Assembly (NCBI RefSeq): GCF_022919215.1
Contig: NZ_CP095046.1
Span: 3,710,501 to 3,774,500 of the forward strand
Length of the DNA: 64,000 bases
DNA from: Hymenobacter cellulosilyticus
GTDB taxonomy: Bacteria; Bacteroidota; Bacteroidia; Cytophagales; Hymenobacteraceae
Direction of reading: 5' to 3'
The notes below the pieces were generated by a model. That model was not told the origin of the DNA, searched no databases, and saw nothing but the letters and a program-made list of their open reading frames with translations. The position numbers and the translations under genes are program-made. Numbering within the stretch: position 1 is the first letter of the stretch; each line of letters opens with the position of its first letter. Below, one piece after another: positions 35,437 through 44,034 of this stretch.

Positions 35437-36138
35437 ATGATTAACTGCCTGATTATCGACGATGAGCCTTTTGCCCGCGAGCTGCTGGAAGGCTACGTGG
35501 CCAAAATTCCCGGCCTGCACCTGCTCGGCAGCTGCGAGCATGTCTTCGACGCGCTGGAAGTGCTGCAGCAGCAGAAAGTCGACCTGATTTTCTCCGACAT
35601 CAACATGCCCCAGGTCAACGGCATCGAGTTTATCCGCTCCCTGCAGAACCCGCCCTACGTCATCTTCGTCACGGCCTACCCCAACTTCGCCCTCGAAGGC
35701 TTCGAGCTCGACGCCCTGGACTACATCGTCAAGCCGGTGTCGTTTCCGCGCTTTCTCAAGGCCGTCAACAAGGCCCAGCAGATTCTTACCAGCCGCCCCG
35801 CCGCCGTGGCCCCGCCCGAGCCGCAGTTTCTGTTCGTCAAGGAAGGCCACAGCCTGCAGCGGGTGCTGTTCGATGAAATCTACTACATCGAGGGCATGAA
35901 GGACTACATCAAAATCATCCTCAAAAACCGCATCATCATCACCTACCTGCGCATGAGCCGGGTCGAGGACCAGCTGCCGGCCTCCCGCTTCACCCGCATC
36001 CAGAAGTCCTACATCGTGCGCATGGACGCCATCCGGGCCATCAGCGGCAACGAGGCCGAGCTCTACGACCTGCCCGAAAAGCTGCCCATCGGCAAGCAGC
36101 ACAAGGAGGCTCTGCTGGCCCGGTTCGGGCTGAGCTAG
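35437..36138 (+). CDS. LytTR-family response regulator
   Basis: 233 residues. Receiver domain 1-120 with acidic pocket D8-D9, phospho-acceptor D54 (IFSDINMPQ) and Lys in DYIVKPVSFP. The LytTR DNA-binding domain (about 135-233) has the usual FVKEGHSLQRVLFDEIYYIEG start and FTRIQKSYIV. It is the partner of the two kinases upstream. LytTR proteins bind paired direct repeats about two helical turns apart, usually upstream of promoters; the conserved blocks at 31371 and 32941 are candidates. Confidence 0.93.
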   Translation: MINCLIIDDEPFARELLEGYVAKIPGLHLLGSCEHVFDALEVLQQQKVDLIFSDINMPQVNGIEFIRSLQNPPYVIFVTAYPNFALEGFELDALDYIVKPVSFPRFLKAVNKAQQILTSRPAAVAPPEPQFLFVKEGHSLQRVLFDEIYYIEGMKDYIKIILKNRIIITYLRMSRVEDQLPASRFTRIQKSYIVRMDAIRAISGNEAELYDLPEKLPIGKQHKEALLARFGLS

Positions 36139-36189
36139 ATTACAGGCTGGGCTTGAGTGGTGAAGTAGAACAGGGATTTAACTTAAGTT

Positions 36190-36531
36190 TCAGTCGGTCA
36201 TCAGATAAGCGAAGCCCATCCCCAAAAAGGCTAGTGCGAACAAGATAAGTCCCATAATCAGGTTCGCGTAGCCGATGTCCTTCTTTTGATAGTCACTGGT
36301 TGCGAAAGCCACGCGCAAGCCGATAATGGTGCACACCAGCCCAACAATGACAAGGGGTAGCAGACTAAGGGCTGCTGCGGCGAAGAAGAATCTTTCGGCT
36401 TCATCGGAAACGAAGGAAGCCAACAGCCCGCCACCCGCGAGGGCAAAAGGCGCGCTATAGCTGTAAAGAGCGGTTTTGTAAAGCTTTTCTATTCGCTGAC
36501 GGCTTAGCTTGCTCTCTGCTATTGGGTCCAT
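36190..36531 (-). CDS. Small membrane protein, 113 aa
   Basis: Three predicted membrane helices at about residues 23-42, 48-72 and 88-110 after a charged N-terminal segment (ESKLSRQRIEKLY). No catalytic motif is seen. Composition is less GC-rich than the neighbours. It is convergent with the LytTR gene and isolated otherwise; function unknown. Confidence 0.6.
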   Translation of the reverse strand: MDPIAESKLSRQRIEKLYKTALYSYSAPFALAGGGLLASFVSDEAERFFFAAAALSLLPLVIVGLVCTIIGLRVAFATSDYQKKDIGYANLIMGLILFALAFLGMGFAYLMTD

Positions 36532-36628
36532 TGGTATTGAAGTATAACTACTTTTTGACCAGGTATATACAACTAGGCGATGCCCTATGTGGTGCTGGGA
36601 ACCAACTAAAGCCGGGCAATATAAAAGA

Positions 36629-36658
36629 ACGGCCCCAGGCTGTGAAACCCGGGGCCGT
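36629..36658 (-). terminator. Hairpin after the second receptor gene
   Basis: ACGGCCCC...GGGGCCGT arms, 26 bases after the receptor stop on the minus strand; weak T-run. Confidence 0.55.
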
Positions 36659-36683
36659 GAGCTGGCGTGGTAAGTAAAGAAAG

Positions 36684-39194
36684 TTAGGAGCCGCCGGCCC
36701 GGCGCTTCTCGTCCTCAGCCCCGCCGCTGCGCCGCTTGGCGGGAGCCAGTTTGTCGTTGCCGAAGCGGTAGGTGAAGGCCAGGGTGGCTACCCGGAAGTC
36801 GCCGCGCTGGTAGAAGCGCTCCACGTAGTTGTCGTAGCTGGACGTGGCCCGGATGGCGCCGGTGTAAAAGGCGTCCGTCACGTTGAGCTTCAGGTTGCCT
36901 TTCCGCTCCCACAGGCTTTTCTGGATACCAAAAGCCACCTGGCCGTAGGGGCGGGTGTCGAAGAAGCCCGACAGCTCCCGCGACTGGTAGTTGGCGTTCA
37001 AGTCGGCGCTCCAGCCCTTGCCGAAGGTGAAGGTGCTGTTGCTGCTCAGCGAGAAGGCCGGGCGGGCACTGTTGCGGCCCAGGGTGGTGCCGGCAATGCT
37101 GCCCACGTAGCGGTTGTAGTAGAGCACCCCGTTGTTGTACACGTTCTACCACTTGGCCAGCTCCACCGGGGCCGTCAGCGTCAGGGCGTAGTAGTACTGG
37201 GTGCCCAGGTTCCGCGAGGTCGATACTACGATGCGGCTGCTGTCCGTTTCCGGCTGCACGGTGCCCACAACCGGGTTGGTGGTTTGGCTGTAGCTTACCC
37301 CCAGGCTGTATTTCTGCTTATAGGTGTGGGTGAACTCCACATTGTAGCTGGTCTGGGGCCGCAGCTCGGGGTTGCCTGAGCCGTAGGTGGTAGCGTCGAT
37401 GTAGGAGCGGAAGGGGTTGAGTTGCCCGTAGCCCGGCCGGTCGATGCGCCGGCTCAGCGACACGGACGTTTCGTGCTTGTCGGTAAAGGTGTGCTTGACG
37501 GCCGCGCTGGGAAAGAGCTGGAAGTAGTTGCGGCTGAAGTTGGCGTCCTGCTGGGCGTTGTCCGACTTGCCCACGCCCTTGGTTTGCTCTCCGCGCAAGC
37601 CCAGCTGCAGGGTCCAGGCGGGCAGGGTCTGGTTGTAGTTGATATAGCCCGCGTTGATATTCTCGTCGTAGCGGAAGCGGTTCGACAGTTTCGGGTCGCG
37701 CACCAGCCTGTAGAGGTCAACTGCGCCGGAAATGGGGTCCACGAAGGGAATGGTAAACTCCACGTCGTTGTCGGAATGCACCCAGCTCACCTTGCCGCCC
37801 ATATCCAGGCGGGCCTTCTTGGTCAGCGGGTGGGTGTAGTCGGCCTTCACCGACTGAATGGTGAGCTGGCCCTGCTGGTCGCCGTTGCGGCGGGTAAGGA
37901 GCTCAATGGGTTCCCGGTCCTGGTAAGTGTCCAGAAATTGCCGGCGGCGGGTGTCGTAGCGGGCGTAGTCGGCGTCGGCCGTCAGCTCCCGGGTACCGGC
38001 CGAGTCCGGGAAAGTGTGCTTGAAGTTCAGGTTGCCGGCCACGTTGGGGAACGTAGCAGTGCGGTTGTTAGTGGAGTTGTAGCCCCGCAAGGCGTTGCCG
38101 GCAGAGTCGGTGCGGGTGGTCAGGTTGCTGCCGCGCTGGGTGTTGCGGTTTTGCAGGCCGTTTACCGCCACGCCCAGCACCGTCCGTTCCGAGAGGGTAT
38201 AGTCCAGACCGGCCTTCCAGGTGTGGGAAAGATTGTGGCCCGCCCCGTAGTTGTCCTGGTCGGTGCTGCCTTTGTACTCCCGGCCCTGGTCGCTAGGTTG
38301 GTAAAAGTCGCGGTGAATGGTCAGGGCCCCGTAGTTGCGGCGGTCGGCGAAGGTGTAGGAGCCGAAGGTGTTGGTTTTCTTGGTGCGGTGATTGAGCGTC
38401 AGGCCCGAGGTAAACCGCCCGAAGCGGCCGTGCCCGTAGCTGGTGCTCAGGCTGCCGTTGGTGCCCACGCGCTGGTCTTTCTTGAGGTTGATGGCAATGA
38501 TGCCGGCGCTGCCCTGGGCCTCATACTTGGCCGGCGGGTTGGTAATGAGCTCAATGCTCTTGAGCTGCTCGGCTGGCAACGCCCGCAGGTAGTCGGCCAG
38601 CTCGGCCCCCGTCATGGGCTGGCGCTTGCCGTCGATAAGCACCATGACGCCCTGCCGCCCGCGCAGCCCGATGTTGTCGTTGCCGTCCACGGTCACGCCC
38701 GGCGAGCGGCTGAGCACATCCAGACTGGTATTGCCCGCGGCCAGCGTCGAGCCTTCCACGTTTACGATAGTGCGGTCGGCCTCGCGCTCAAACAGCGGCT
38801 TTTGACCCACCACTTTCACCTCCTTCAGCGTCGTTGCCCCGCTGGCGGGCAAGGTCAGAACGGGCAAGGCCACGGTTTCGGTTCCGGCCGTGAATACCTT
38901 GCTCCAGGTGCGCACGAAGCCCACCTGGGAGGCCGACACGAGGTAATTGCCGACGGGCGTCTGCTCGAAGCGGAACGTGCCCTTCTCGTCGCTGAACTCC
39001 GATTTGACCACCGTTGAATCGGTGGCGCGGTGCAGGGTTACGGTGGCGTAGTCGATGGGTGCGCCGCTGCTGGCCGTGAGCTGGCCGGTAATAGTGGTGC
39101 GGGTTTGGGCCAGGGCCGGCGTGCCGAGCAGCCAACCGGCGAGCAGCACAAGGAGGGACGGCCGGCAGAGCCGCCCGGGTACGAGTGGTTTCAT
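36684..39194 (-). CDS. Outer-membrane beta-barrel receptor, second copy, with in-frame amber codon
   Basis: 836 codons. Signal peptide 1-30 (ending TPALAQ), carboxypeptidase-regulatory-like domain (TITGQLTASSGAPIDYATVTL), plug with VMVLIDGKRQPMTG and NPPAKYEAQGSAGIIAI, then the barrel. It is the same OMP_b-brl_3 type as the gene at 28908. A TAG at 37146-37148 lies in frame where the homologue has the second Trp of AKWW; the frame continues with family-like sequence to 36684. So this is a TGG to TAG substitution, unlike the deletions elsewhere. If real, the protein loses its last about 154 residues and the barrel end. The start at 39194 precedes the signal peptide. A MarR gene lies upstream on the same strand. 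Confidence 0.85.
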
Positions 39195-39356
39195 AAGTGA
39201 GGCAGGGTTGAGGCTAACGCGCTGAGAATTCAGCCCGGGGCCCGCAGGCCCAGGCGTTACGCAGGGATAAAAGCAGGTAGTGCACTGTGGGCCGGCCAAG
39301 CCCACTTTTCCCCACACCCGCGGCCGACAGGCGGGGAGAAAACGCAGTACGAATTA

Positions 39357-39388
39357 TTTCGTATCAAACATACGAAGTGTTTCGTATA
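39357..39388. promoter_or_regulatory. Overlapping palindromes with three TTCGTAT half-sites
   Basis: TTCGTAT-N5-ATACGAA (39358-39376) overlaps ATACGAA-N4-TTCGTAT (39370-39387). The sites lie between the marR stop and the receptor gene, about 165 bases before the receptor start. They are good candidates for the operator of the neighbouring MarR protein. Confidence 0.55.
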
Positions 39389-39447
39389 TTCAAAACTCCT
39401 GATGAATATTTTTCCTTTTCCCAGCTTCCTGCCGTGGTAAGCAGGAG

Positions 39448-39882
39448 TTAGGAAGAGGGTGGGGTACAGTTCAGGTAGATGCGCTCTAGCAACTGGTGCA
39501 GCACGGTCTGGTCTTCGCCGGTAAGGCCATCTAGGGCAATTCTGCGGTTGTTGAGCACGATGGGGTGCACCGCGTCGAGGATGCGCTGGCCCTCTTCGGT
39601 CACGCGCAGCTGGGTGCGGCGCCCGTCGTGGGGCAGGGCCTCGGCCGCCAGTAGGCCCCGGTCGGTGAGCAGGCGGATGATGCGGGCCACCGAGGCCTGG
39701 TCTTTGAAGACCCGGTCGCCGATTTCAGTTTGAGTAAGGTCGTCGTTTTCCAGAATCACGCGCAGCACCAGCCACTGGTCGATGGTAATGGCGATGCCCG
39801 CCCGGTCGATGTTGGCCTGGGCAAAACGCCGGTATTGCTTGATGGCCTTGTCGAGCGAGTAAAAGAGAATGGTAGAGAGCAT
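39448..39882 (-). CDS. MarR-family transcriptional regulator
   Basis: 144 residues with the winged-helix layout of MarR: helix-turn-helix DLTQTEIGDRVFKDQASVARIIRLLTDRGLL cut as DLTQTEIGDRVF then DQASVARIIRLL, and the wing with HDGRRTQLRVTEEG containing the conserved D-x-R. MarR proteins are dimeric repressors relieved by small ligands. The neighbouring receptor gene is its likely target, with palindromes at 39357-39388. A second palindrome ATGATATATCAT (39915-39926) upstream of its own start could serve autoregulation. Confidence 0.93.
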   Translation of the reverse strand: MLSTILFYSLDKAIKQYRRFAQANIDRAGIAITIDQWLVLRVILENDDLTQTEIGDRVFKDQASVARIIRLLTDRGLLAAEALPHDGRRTQLRVTEEGQRILDAVHPIVLNNRRIALDGLTGEDQTVLHQLLERIYLNCTPPSS

Positions 39883-39914
39883 GGGCGAAGTATCCAGCGG
39901 TAGTAAATAGATGT

Positions 39915-39926
39915 ATGATATATCAT
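39915..39926. promoter_or_regulatory. Palindrome ATGATATATCAT upstream of marR
   Basis: Perfect 12-base palindrome, 32 bases before the marR ATG, in the spacer shared with the hydrolase gene end. Possible autoregulatory or promoter-overlapping site. Confidence 0.35.
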
Positions 39927-39983
39927 GAAGGTTGCCTCATGACACAAAGATTTTTGAAGAAGGTAGAAACGGAGTTGTTAGCC

Positions 39984-41150
39984 TCATTTCAGGGCGGCCA
40001 GCACCCGCTTGATCAGCTCATTAGGGCTGCCGTTGTGCCAGCGCCATACAATAACCAAGTCGTGCTCGGGGTCCACCCAAATCGTGTTGGAACCCGCACC
40101 CAGGGCCGCGTAGCTCGAGGCCGGGGCGTCGGGCCAGGCCTTGCGCTGAGAGTTGAGCCACCAGAGGTAGCCGTAGTCGGGGCCGGGGCCGCCGGGCGTG
40201 GTGGCCTGCTGCACCCAGGCACGGGGCACAAGCTGGCGGTTTTGCCACTGGCCCTGGCGCAAGAACAGGTAGCCGAACCGGGCCTCGTCGCGGGCACTGA
40301 TCCACAGGCCGCCGCCCCAGCGCGTGCCCCCGCTTACCGAGGCCATGGGCTTGCTGTCGATTTGCACCGTGGAGTTGGTGTAGGGCACCCACTGCCAGGA
40401 GTTGGAAGCGCCGATGGGCTGCATAATTTCGGTGCGGAACACTTCGGGCAGGGGCCGGCGCCAGAGCTGCAGCAAGGACAAGGCAAAGCGGTTGATGCGC
40501 ACGTCGTTGTACTCATAATAACTACCGGGCTGCTGCAGGGTGCGGGGTTTACGCTCCCCTTTGCCGAAAGCCTCTTTACCGATGAAATCCGCGTTTTTGC
40601 CCCACATCGAGCCTTCCCACTCGCTACTCTGGCGCACGTGGTGCTCCCAGGTCACCTGGCGGTTCTGCTCCGAGTCGTAGCCGCCGTCGTGAATGTAGTT
40701 GGCCACCGGGTCGTGAATATCTTTGATCAGGCCCTTTTCCAGGGTCAAGCCCAGAATGGTGGACAGCACGCTCTTGGCCACGCTGTAGGTCGGGTCGGCG
40801 CGCTCGGTGTCGCCCCATTCGGCCACAATGTAGCCGTGGCGCAAAATCAGGCCGTTGGTGGCAGCCCGGCTGGCGGGCAGCGGGCCCAGGGGCGTCCCGA
40901 ATATTTCGGCCTGGGTCGAGAAGTTCGGGGTCATCTGAGTGGTTTCCTGCTGCCGGGCCCAGGCTACGGCTTCCAGCAGGCGGGCGGCGTCGAAGCCGGC
41001 CTTTTCGGGCTGCTGCCGCTGCCAGCGGTTACCCTTGCTCGGGTAGTAGACGGCTGGTTCTTTGGTGGTTGCGGCGGGGGCTTGGGGCGGGCGGGAGCAG
41101 GCCAGCGCGGGCAGCAACAGCAGGAGCAGGTAGGAGCGGAGCAGTTTCAT
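39984..41150 (-). CDS. Serine hydrolase, class C beta-lactamase fold lipoprotein
   Basis: 388 residues. The lipobox LPALAC makes C18 the acylated residue. The catalytic SxxK is in YSVAKSVLS, the Y-x-N motif in YYEYNDVRI, and ALGAGSN stands in place of KTG. These are the marks of beta-lactamase/esterase/D-alanyl-D-alanine peptidase relatives (COG1680). It is more likely an envelope esterase or peptidase than a true beta-lactamase. The start at 41150 is chosen because it gives the lipoprotein signal; the longer frame to 41204 adds a leader over the promoter area. Confidence 0.88.
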   Translation of the reverse strand: MKLLRSYLLLLLLPALACSRPPQAPAATTKEPAVYYPSKGNRWQRQQPEKAGFDAARLLEAVAWARQQETTQMTPNFSTQAEIFGTPLGPLPASRAATNGLILRHGYIVAEWGDTERADPTYSVAKSVLSTILGLTLEKGLIKDIHDPVANYIHDGGYDSEQNRQVTWEHHVRQSSEWEGSMWGKNADFIGKEAFGKGERKPRTLQQPGSYYEYNDVRINRFALSLLQLWRRPLPEVFRTEIMQPIGASNSWQWVPYTNSTVQIDSKPMASVSGGTRWGGGLWISARDEARFGYLFLRQGQWQNRQLVPRAWVQQATTPGGPGPDYGYLWWLNSQRKAWPDAPASSYAALGAGSNTIWVDPEHDLVIVWRWHNGSPNELIKRVLAALK

Positions 41151-41258
41151 GGCAGGAGCAAAGTGCGGGTCCGGGGCTATTATCCGTAAAGCTACGGAGC
41201 CCAAAGATGGGCCTAGCTGCCGCAGAATGCTAAACTTGCGCCTTCAAACCCTGTTACT

Positions 41259-41692
41259 ATGCCCGTGACTGAACTTGTGATTCCGACCCTGGCCGCCCTG
41301 CCCGAAGCCGCCGCCCAGGTGGCCCGGCAGCTGGGGGCCATTCCATTCTGGTGTTTGAGGGCGAAATGGGGGCGGGCAAAACCACCTTCATTAAGGCCCT
41401 GTGCCGGGAGCTGGGCGTGCAGGACGACGTGAGCAGCCCGACCTTTGCGTTGGTCAACGAGTACCGCGACGCCCACGACCAGCCGATTTACCATTTCGAC
41501 TTCTACCGAATTGACGACCCGACCGAGGCCGAAAACATTGGCGCGCTAGAGTACTTCGATTCTGGCTATCTTTGCCTGATAGAGTGGCCAAGCCGCGTGG
41601 AGGCGCTTTTGCCCCCGAAGAGGCTACTCGTCAAGCTCACCGTAACCGGGGCCGAGTCGCGCCTGCTGCACCTCGAACCCCTGGCCGACTGA
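41259..41692 (+). CDS. tsaE: tRNA threonylcarbamoyladenosine synthesis ATPase TsaE (frameshifted)
   Basis: About 145 residues. Walker A GEMGAGKTTF and the P-loop region DDVSSPTFALVNEY are typical of TsaE, which with TsaB and TsaD makes t6A37 in tRNAs that read ANN codons. A G5-run deletion near 41335 splits the first 26 residues from the rest; one extra G gives LGGHSILVFEGEMGAG. It is followed by ald after 23 bases. Confidence 0.92.
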
Positions 41693-41715
41693 GCCGCTGA
41701 ATTCTTACCTGCCCA

Positions 41716-42942
41716 ATGCCCGAAGCAATACCCCCCGGATTTGAGTCGCTGGCCACGAGCCGCGCTTACTTCACCCAGGAATCCATGCTGGCCGTGGAAA
41801 CGCGCAAGCGGAAGCTGTTTATCGGCTTGCCCCGGGAAACCTCGTTGCAGGAAAACCGCATCTGCCTGACGCCCGAAGCCGTGAAGCACCTCGTCAATGA
41901 GGGGCACGAAGTGGTGATGGAAAGCGGCGCCGGTGAGCCCAGCAAGTACTCCGACCACGACTATTCCGAGGCCGGGGCTACTATTGCCTACTCGGCCAAG
42001 GAGGTGTACGAGGCCGACATTATTCTGAAAGTGGCCCCGCCCACCCACGAGGAAATCGAGTATCTGAAATCCAATCAGACCCTGATTTCGGCCCTGCAGT
42101 TTGGCTCCCTGACGGCCGACTACATTTCGGCTATCCTGCGCAAGAAAGTCAACGCCATCAGCTTTGAGCTGATCAAGGACCCTTCGGGGGCCAAGCCGGT
42201 GGTGCGGGCCATGAGCGAAATTGCCGGCTCCACCGTGATGCTGGTAGCGGCCGAGTACCTGGCCCGCTCCAACGAGGGTAAAGGCGTGATTCTGGGCGGT
42301 ATTACGGGCGTGCCCCCGTCCCAGGTCGTGATTCTGGGAGCCGGTACCGTGGCCGAGTACGCCGCCCGCGCCGCTACGGGTCTGGGCGCCGAGGTGAAGG
42401 TCTTCGACAACCACTTGTATAAGCTGCGTCGCCTCAAGCAAAACCTGGGTACCACGCTCTACACCAGTACGCTCGACACCTTCGTGCTCAACCAGCAGAT
42501 TCGCCGGGCCGATGTGGTGATTGGAGCTTTGAATGCCGAGGAAGGCCGGATTCCGTTTATGGTGCCCGAAAGCGTGGTAGCCAGCATGGCCCCCGGCTCG
42601 GTGATTATCGACGTGAGCATCGACCAGGGTGGCTGTTTCGAAACCTCGGAAATGACCAGCCACAGCAAGCCCGTGTTCCGCAAGTACGACGTGGTGCACT
42701 ACTGCGTGCCCAACATTGCCTCCCGCGTGCCGCGCACCGCCACCAACGCCCTGAGCAACATCTTTACGCCCATTCTGCAGGAAATCAGCCAGCACGGGGG
42801 CATCAACGAGGTGCTGTTTACCAACGAGCATTTCCGCTCGGGCGTCTACATCTACAAAGGCTCGTTGACCAACGCTTCCATTGCCAAGAAATTCAACATG
42901 CGCTACAAGGAGCTGGGCCTGATGATAGCCGTGCGGAATTAA
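41716..42942 (+). CDS. ald: Alanine dehydrogenase
   Basis: 408 residues. It oxidises L-alanine to pyruvate and ammonia with NAD. N-terminal substrate domain FIGLPRETSLQENRICLTPE with Arg and Lys residues for pyruvate, Rossmann motif VVILGAGTVAEYAARAA, and NAD-binding VIIDVSIDQGGCFETS. The longer start at 41716 (MPEAIPPGFESLA) is kept because Bacteroidota Ald proteins have this N-terminal extension. It follows tsaE, an arrangement commonly found beside porX in this phylum; here porX is 20 kb away. Confidence 0.95.
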   Translation: MPEAIPPGFESLATSRAYFTQESMLAVETRKRKLFIGLPRETSLQENRICLTPEAVKHLVNEGHEVVMESGAGEPSKYSDHDYSEAGATIAYSAKEVYEADIILKVAPPTHEEIEYLKSNQTLISALQFGSLTADYISAILRKKVNAISFELIKDPSGAKPVVRAMSEIAGSTVMLVAAEYLARSNEGKGVILGGITGVPPSQVVILGAGTVAEYAARAATGLGAEVKVFDNHLYKLRRLKQNLGTTLYTSTLDTFVLNQQIRRADVVIGALNAEEGRIPFMVPESVVASMAPGSVIIDVSIDQGGCFETSEMTSHSKPVFRKYDVVHYCVPNIASRVPRTATNALSNIFTPILQEISQHGGINEVLFTNEHFRSGVYIYKGSLTNASIAKKFNMRYKELGLMIAVRN

Positions 42943-42985
42943 CCTGAACCACGGATTCCGGCTTCACATTTCTGTTCTATCTAGT

Positions 42986-43014
42986 AAAAGCCTGCGCTTC
43001 GGTGCGGGCTTTTT
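42986..43014 (+). terminator. Terminator after ald
   Basis: AAAAGCC...GGGCTTTTT hairpin with a TTCG loop area, 44 bases after the ald stop. Confidence 0.8.
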
Positions 43015-43102
43015 GCTTTTTTAGCGGCCTCAACTCTGCCGGGCGCTTGGTTGCAGCTACTGCTACCGGAGTCAGCGCGTCAGTAACCGCTACAGTCACT
43101 CT

Positions 43103-43951
43103 ATGGATTCTGCTGCTACCCCCGCTCTGCTCACCGCCCGCCCCGTTCTCGATTTTCCCTCGGCCCAGGTAACCGAAGCCATGAACCGCTCCTTCGAGGA
43201 GTACTTCGTGCCGCTGGTTTTTACGACCGAAACCTTCGAGCGGCGCTTCCGCTCCGAGCACCTCGACGCACTGGCCAGCAAGCTTTGGTTTCGGGGTGAG
43301 GAGCTGGTAGGGCTGGTGTTAATAGCAAGGCGAGGCTATACAAGTCGGGTAGCGGCTATGGGGTTGGTCATCGAAGCCCGGGGCCAGCGCTACGGCCGGC
43401 AGATGCTGCAAACGGCGCTGGACGAAGCCCAGGCCCGCGGCGACCGAAGCATGATTCTTGAAGTATTCGTGCCCAATGAGCGGGCCCGCCGGCTCTACGA
43501 GCGGCTGGGTTTCCGTAACACCCGGGAGCTGTTCACCTTCCGCCGCCAGCCGCAACCAACGAAAACCGCCGCTCAGCTCACGGAGGTTGACCCGCTGCAG
43601 GTAGCTCACCTCGTGGCCCGGGAAGGAAAGCCAAACCTGCCCTGGATGTTTTCGGCCGAGTCCTTGATGGCGGCCTCAGCGCCGACGCAGGCCTTTTCGC
43701 TCGAAGATAAAGCCTTCGTGCTGCTGCGCGTCGAAGCCGGGCGGACCTTGGTTCTCACGCTCATCGTGCGCCGGGAGTACCGGCGGCAGGGCTGGGGCCG
43801 CCAGCTCCTGCAGGCCGTGGAAGCCGCATTTCCGCAGCAGCCCCTGATGATGTCGATGATTACCCCGGGCCCGGGGTACGACTTTCTGCGGGCCGCCGGT
43901 TGGGAGCCCCTGGAACTGTCGCTGTATGAGATGGAATGCCGGTTGGGGTAG
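43103..43951 (+). CDS. Tandem GNAT-domain N-acetyltransferase, 282 aa
   Basis: Two GNAT domains in one chain. The first (about 15-150) has VIEARGQRYGRQMLQTAL, a variant acetyl-CoA pyrophosphate-loop (R/Q-x-x-G-x-G/A), and ends with the GNAT motif NERARRLYERLGFRNTREL. The second (about 165-282) has IVRREYRRQGWGRQLLQAV and ends with YDFLRAAGWEPLEL. Substrate unknown. The gene starts after the ald terminator and ends at a palindromic repeat. Confidence 0.88.
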   Translation: MDSAATPALLTARPVLDFPSAQVTEAMNRSFEEYFVPLVFTTETFERRFRSEHLDALASKLWFRGEELVGLVLIARRGYTSRVAAMGLVIEARGQRYGRQMLQTALDEAQARGDRSMILEVFVPNERARRLYERLGFRNTRELFTFRRQPQPTKTAAQLTEVDPLQVAHLVAREGKPNLPWMFSAESLMAASAPTQAFSLEDKAFVLLRVEAGRTLVLTLIVRREYRRQGWGRQLLQAVEAAFPQQPLMMSMITPGPGYDFLRAAGWEPLELSLYEMECRLG

Positions 43952-44028
43952 TAGCGCGAACTTTGTAGTTCGCGTACCAGAACGACAATCGGAGGCGCGG
44001 GCCACGCGAACTACAAAGTTCGCGCTAC
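43951..44028. repeat. Palindromic repeat with 25-bp perfect arms
   Basis: Arms 43951-43975 and 44004-44028 are perfect inverted copies, and each arm is itself a small palindrome (GCGAAC...GTTCGC). It fills the space between the converging GNAT and flavin reductase genes. Confidence 0.8.
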
Positions 44029-44034
44029 GGCTTT

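Noticed and set aside
37422..39017. 531-codon open frame antisense to the second receptor
   Set aside because: Same shadow composition; the receptor on the other strand has recognisable domains.
39984..41150. True class C beta-lactamase resistance gene
   Set aside because: SxxK and YxN are present, but ALGAGSN replaces KTG and the protein is a lipoprotein of the broad serine-hydrolase family.
41566..42831. 421-codon open frame antisense to ald
   Set aside because: ald is certain; no feature supports the opposite strand.
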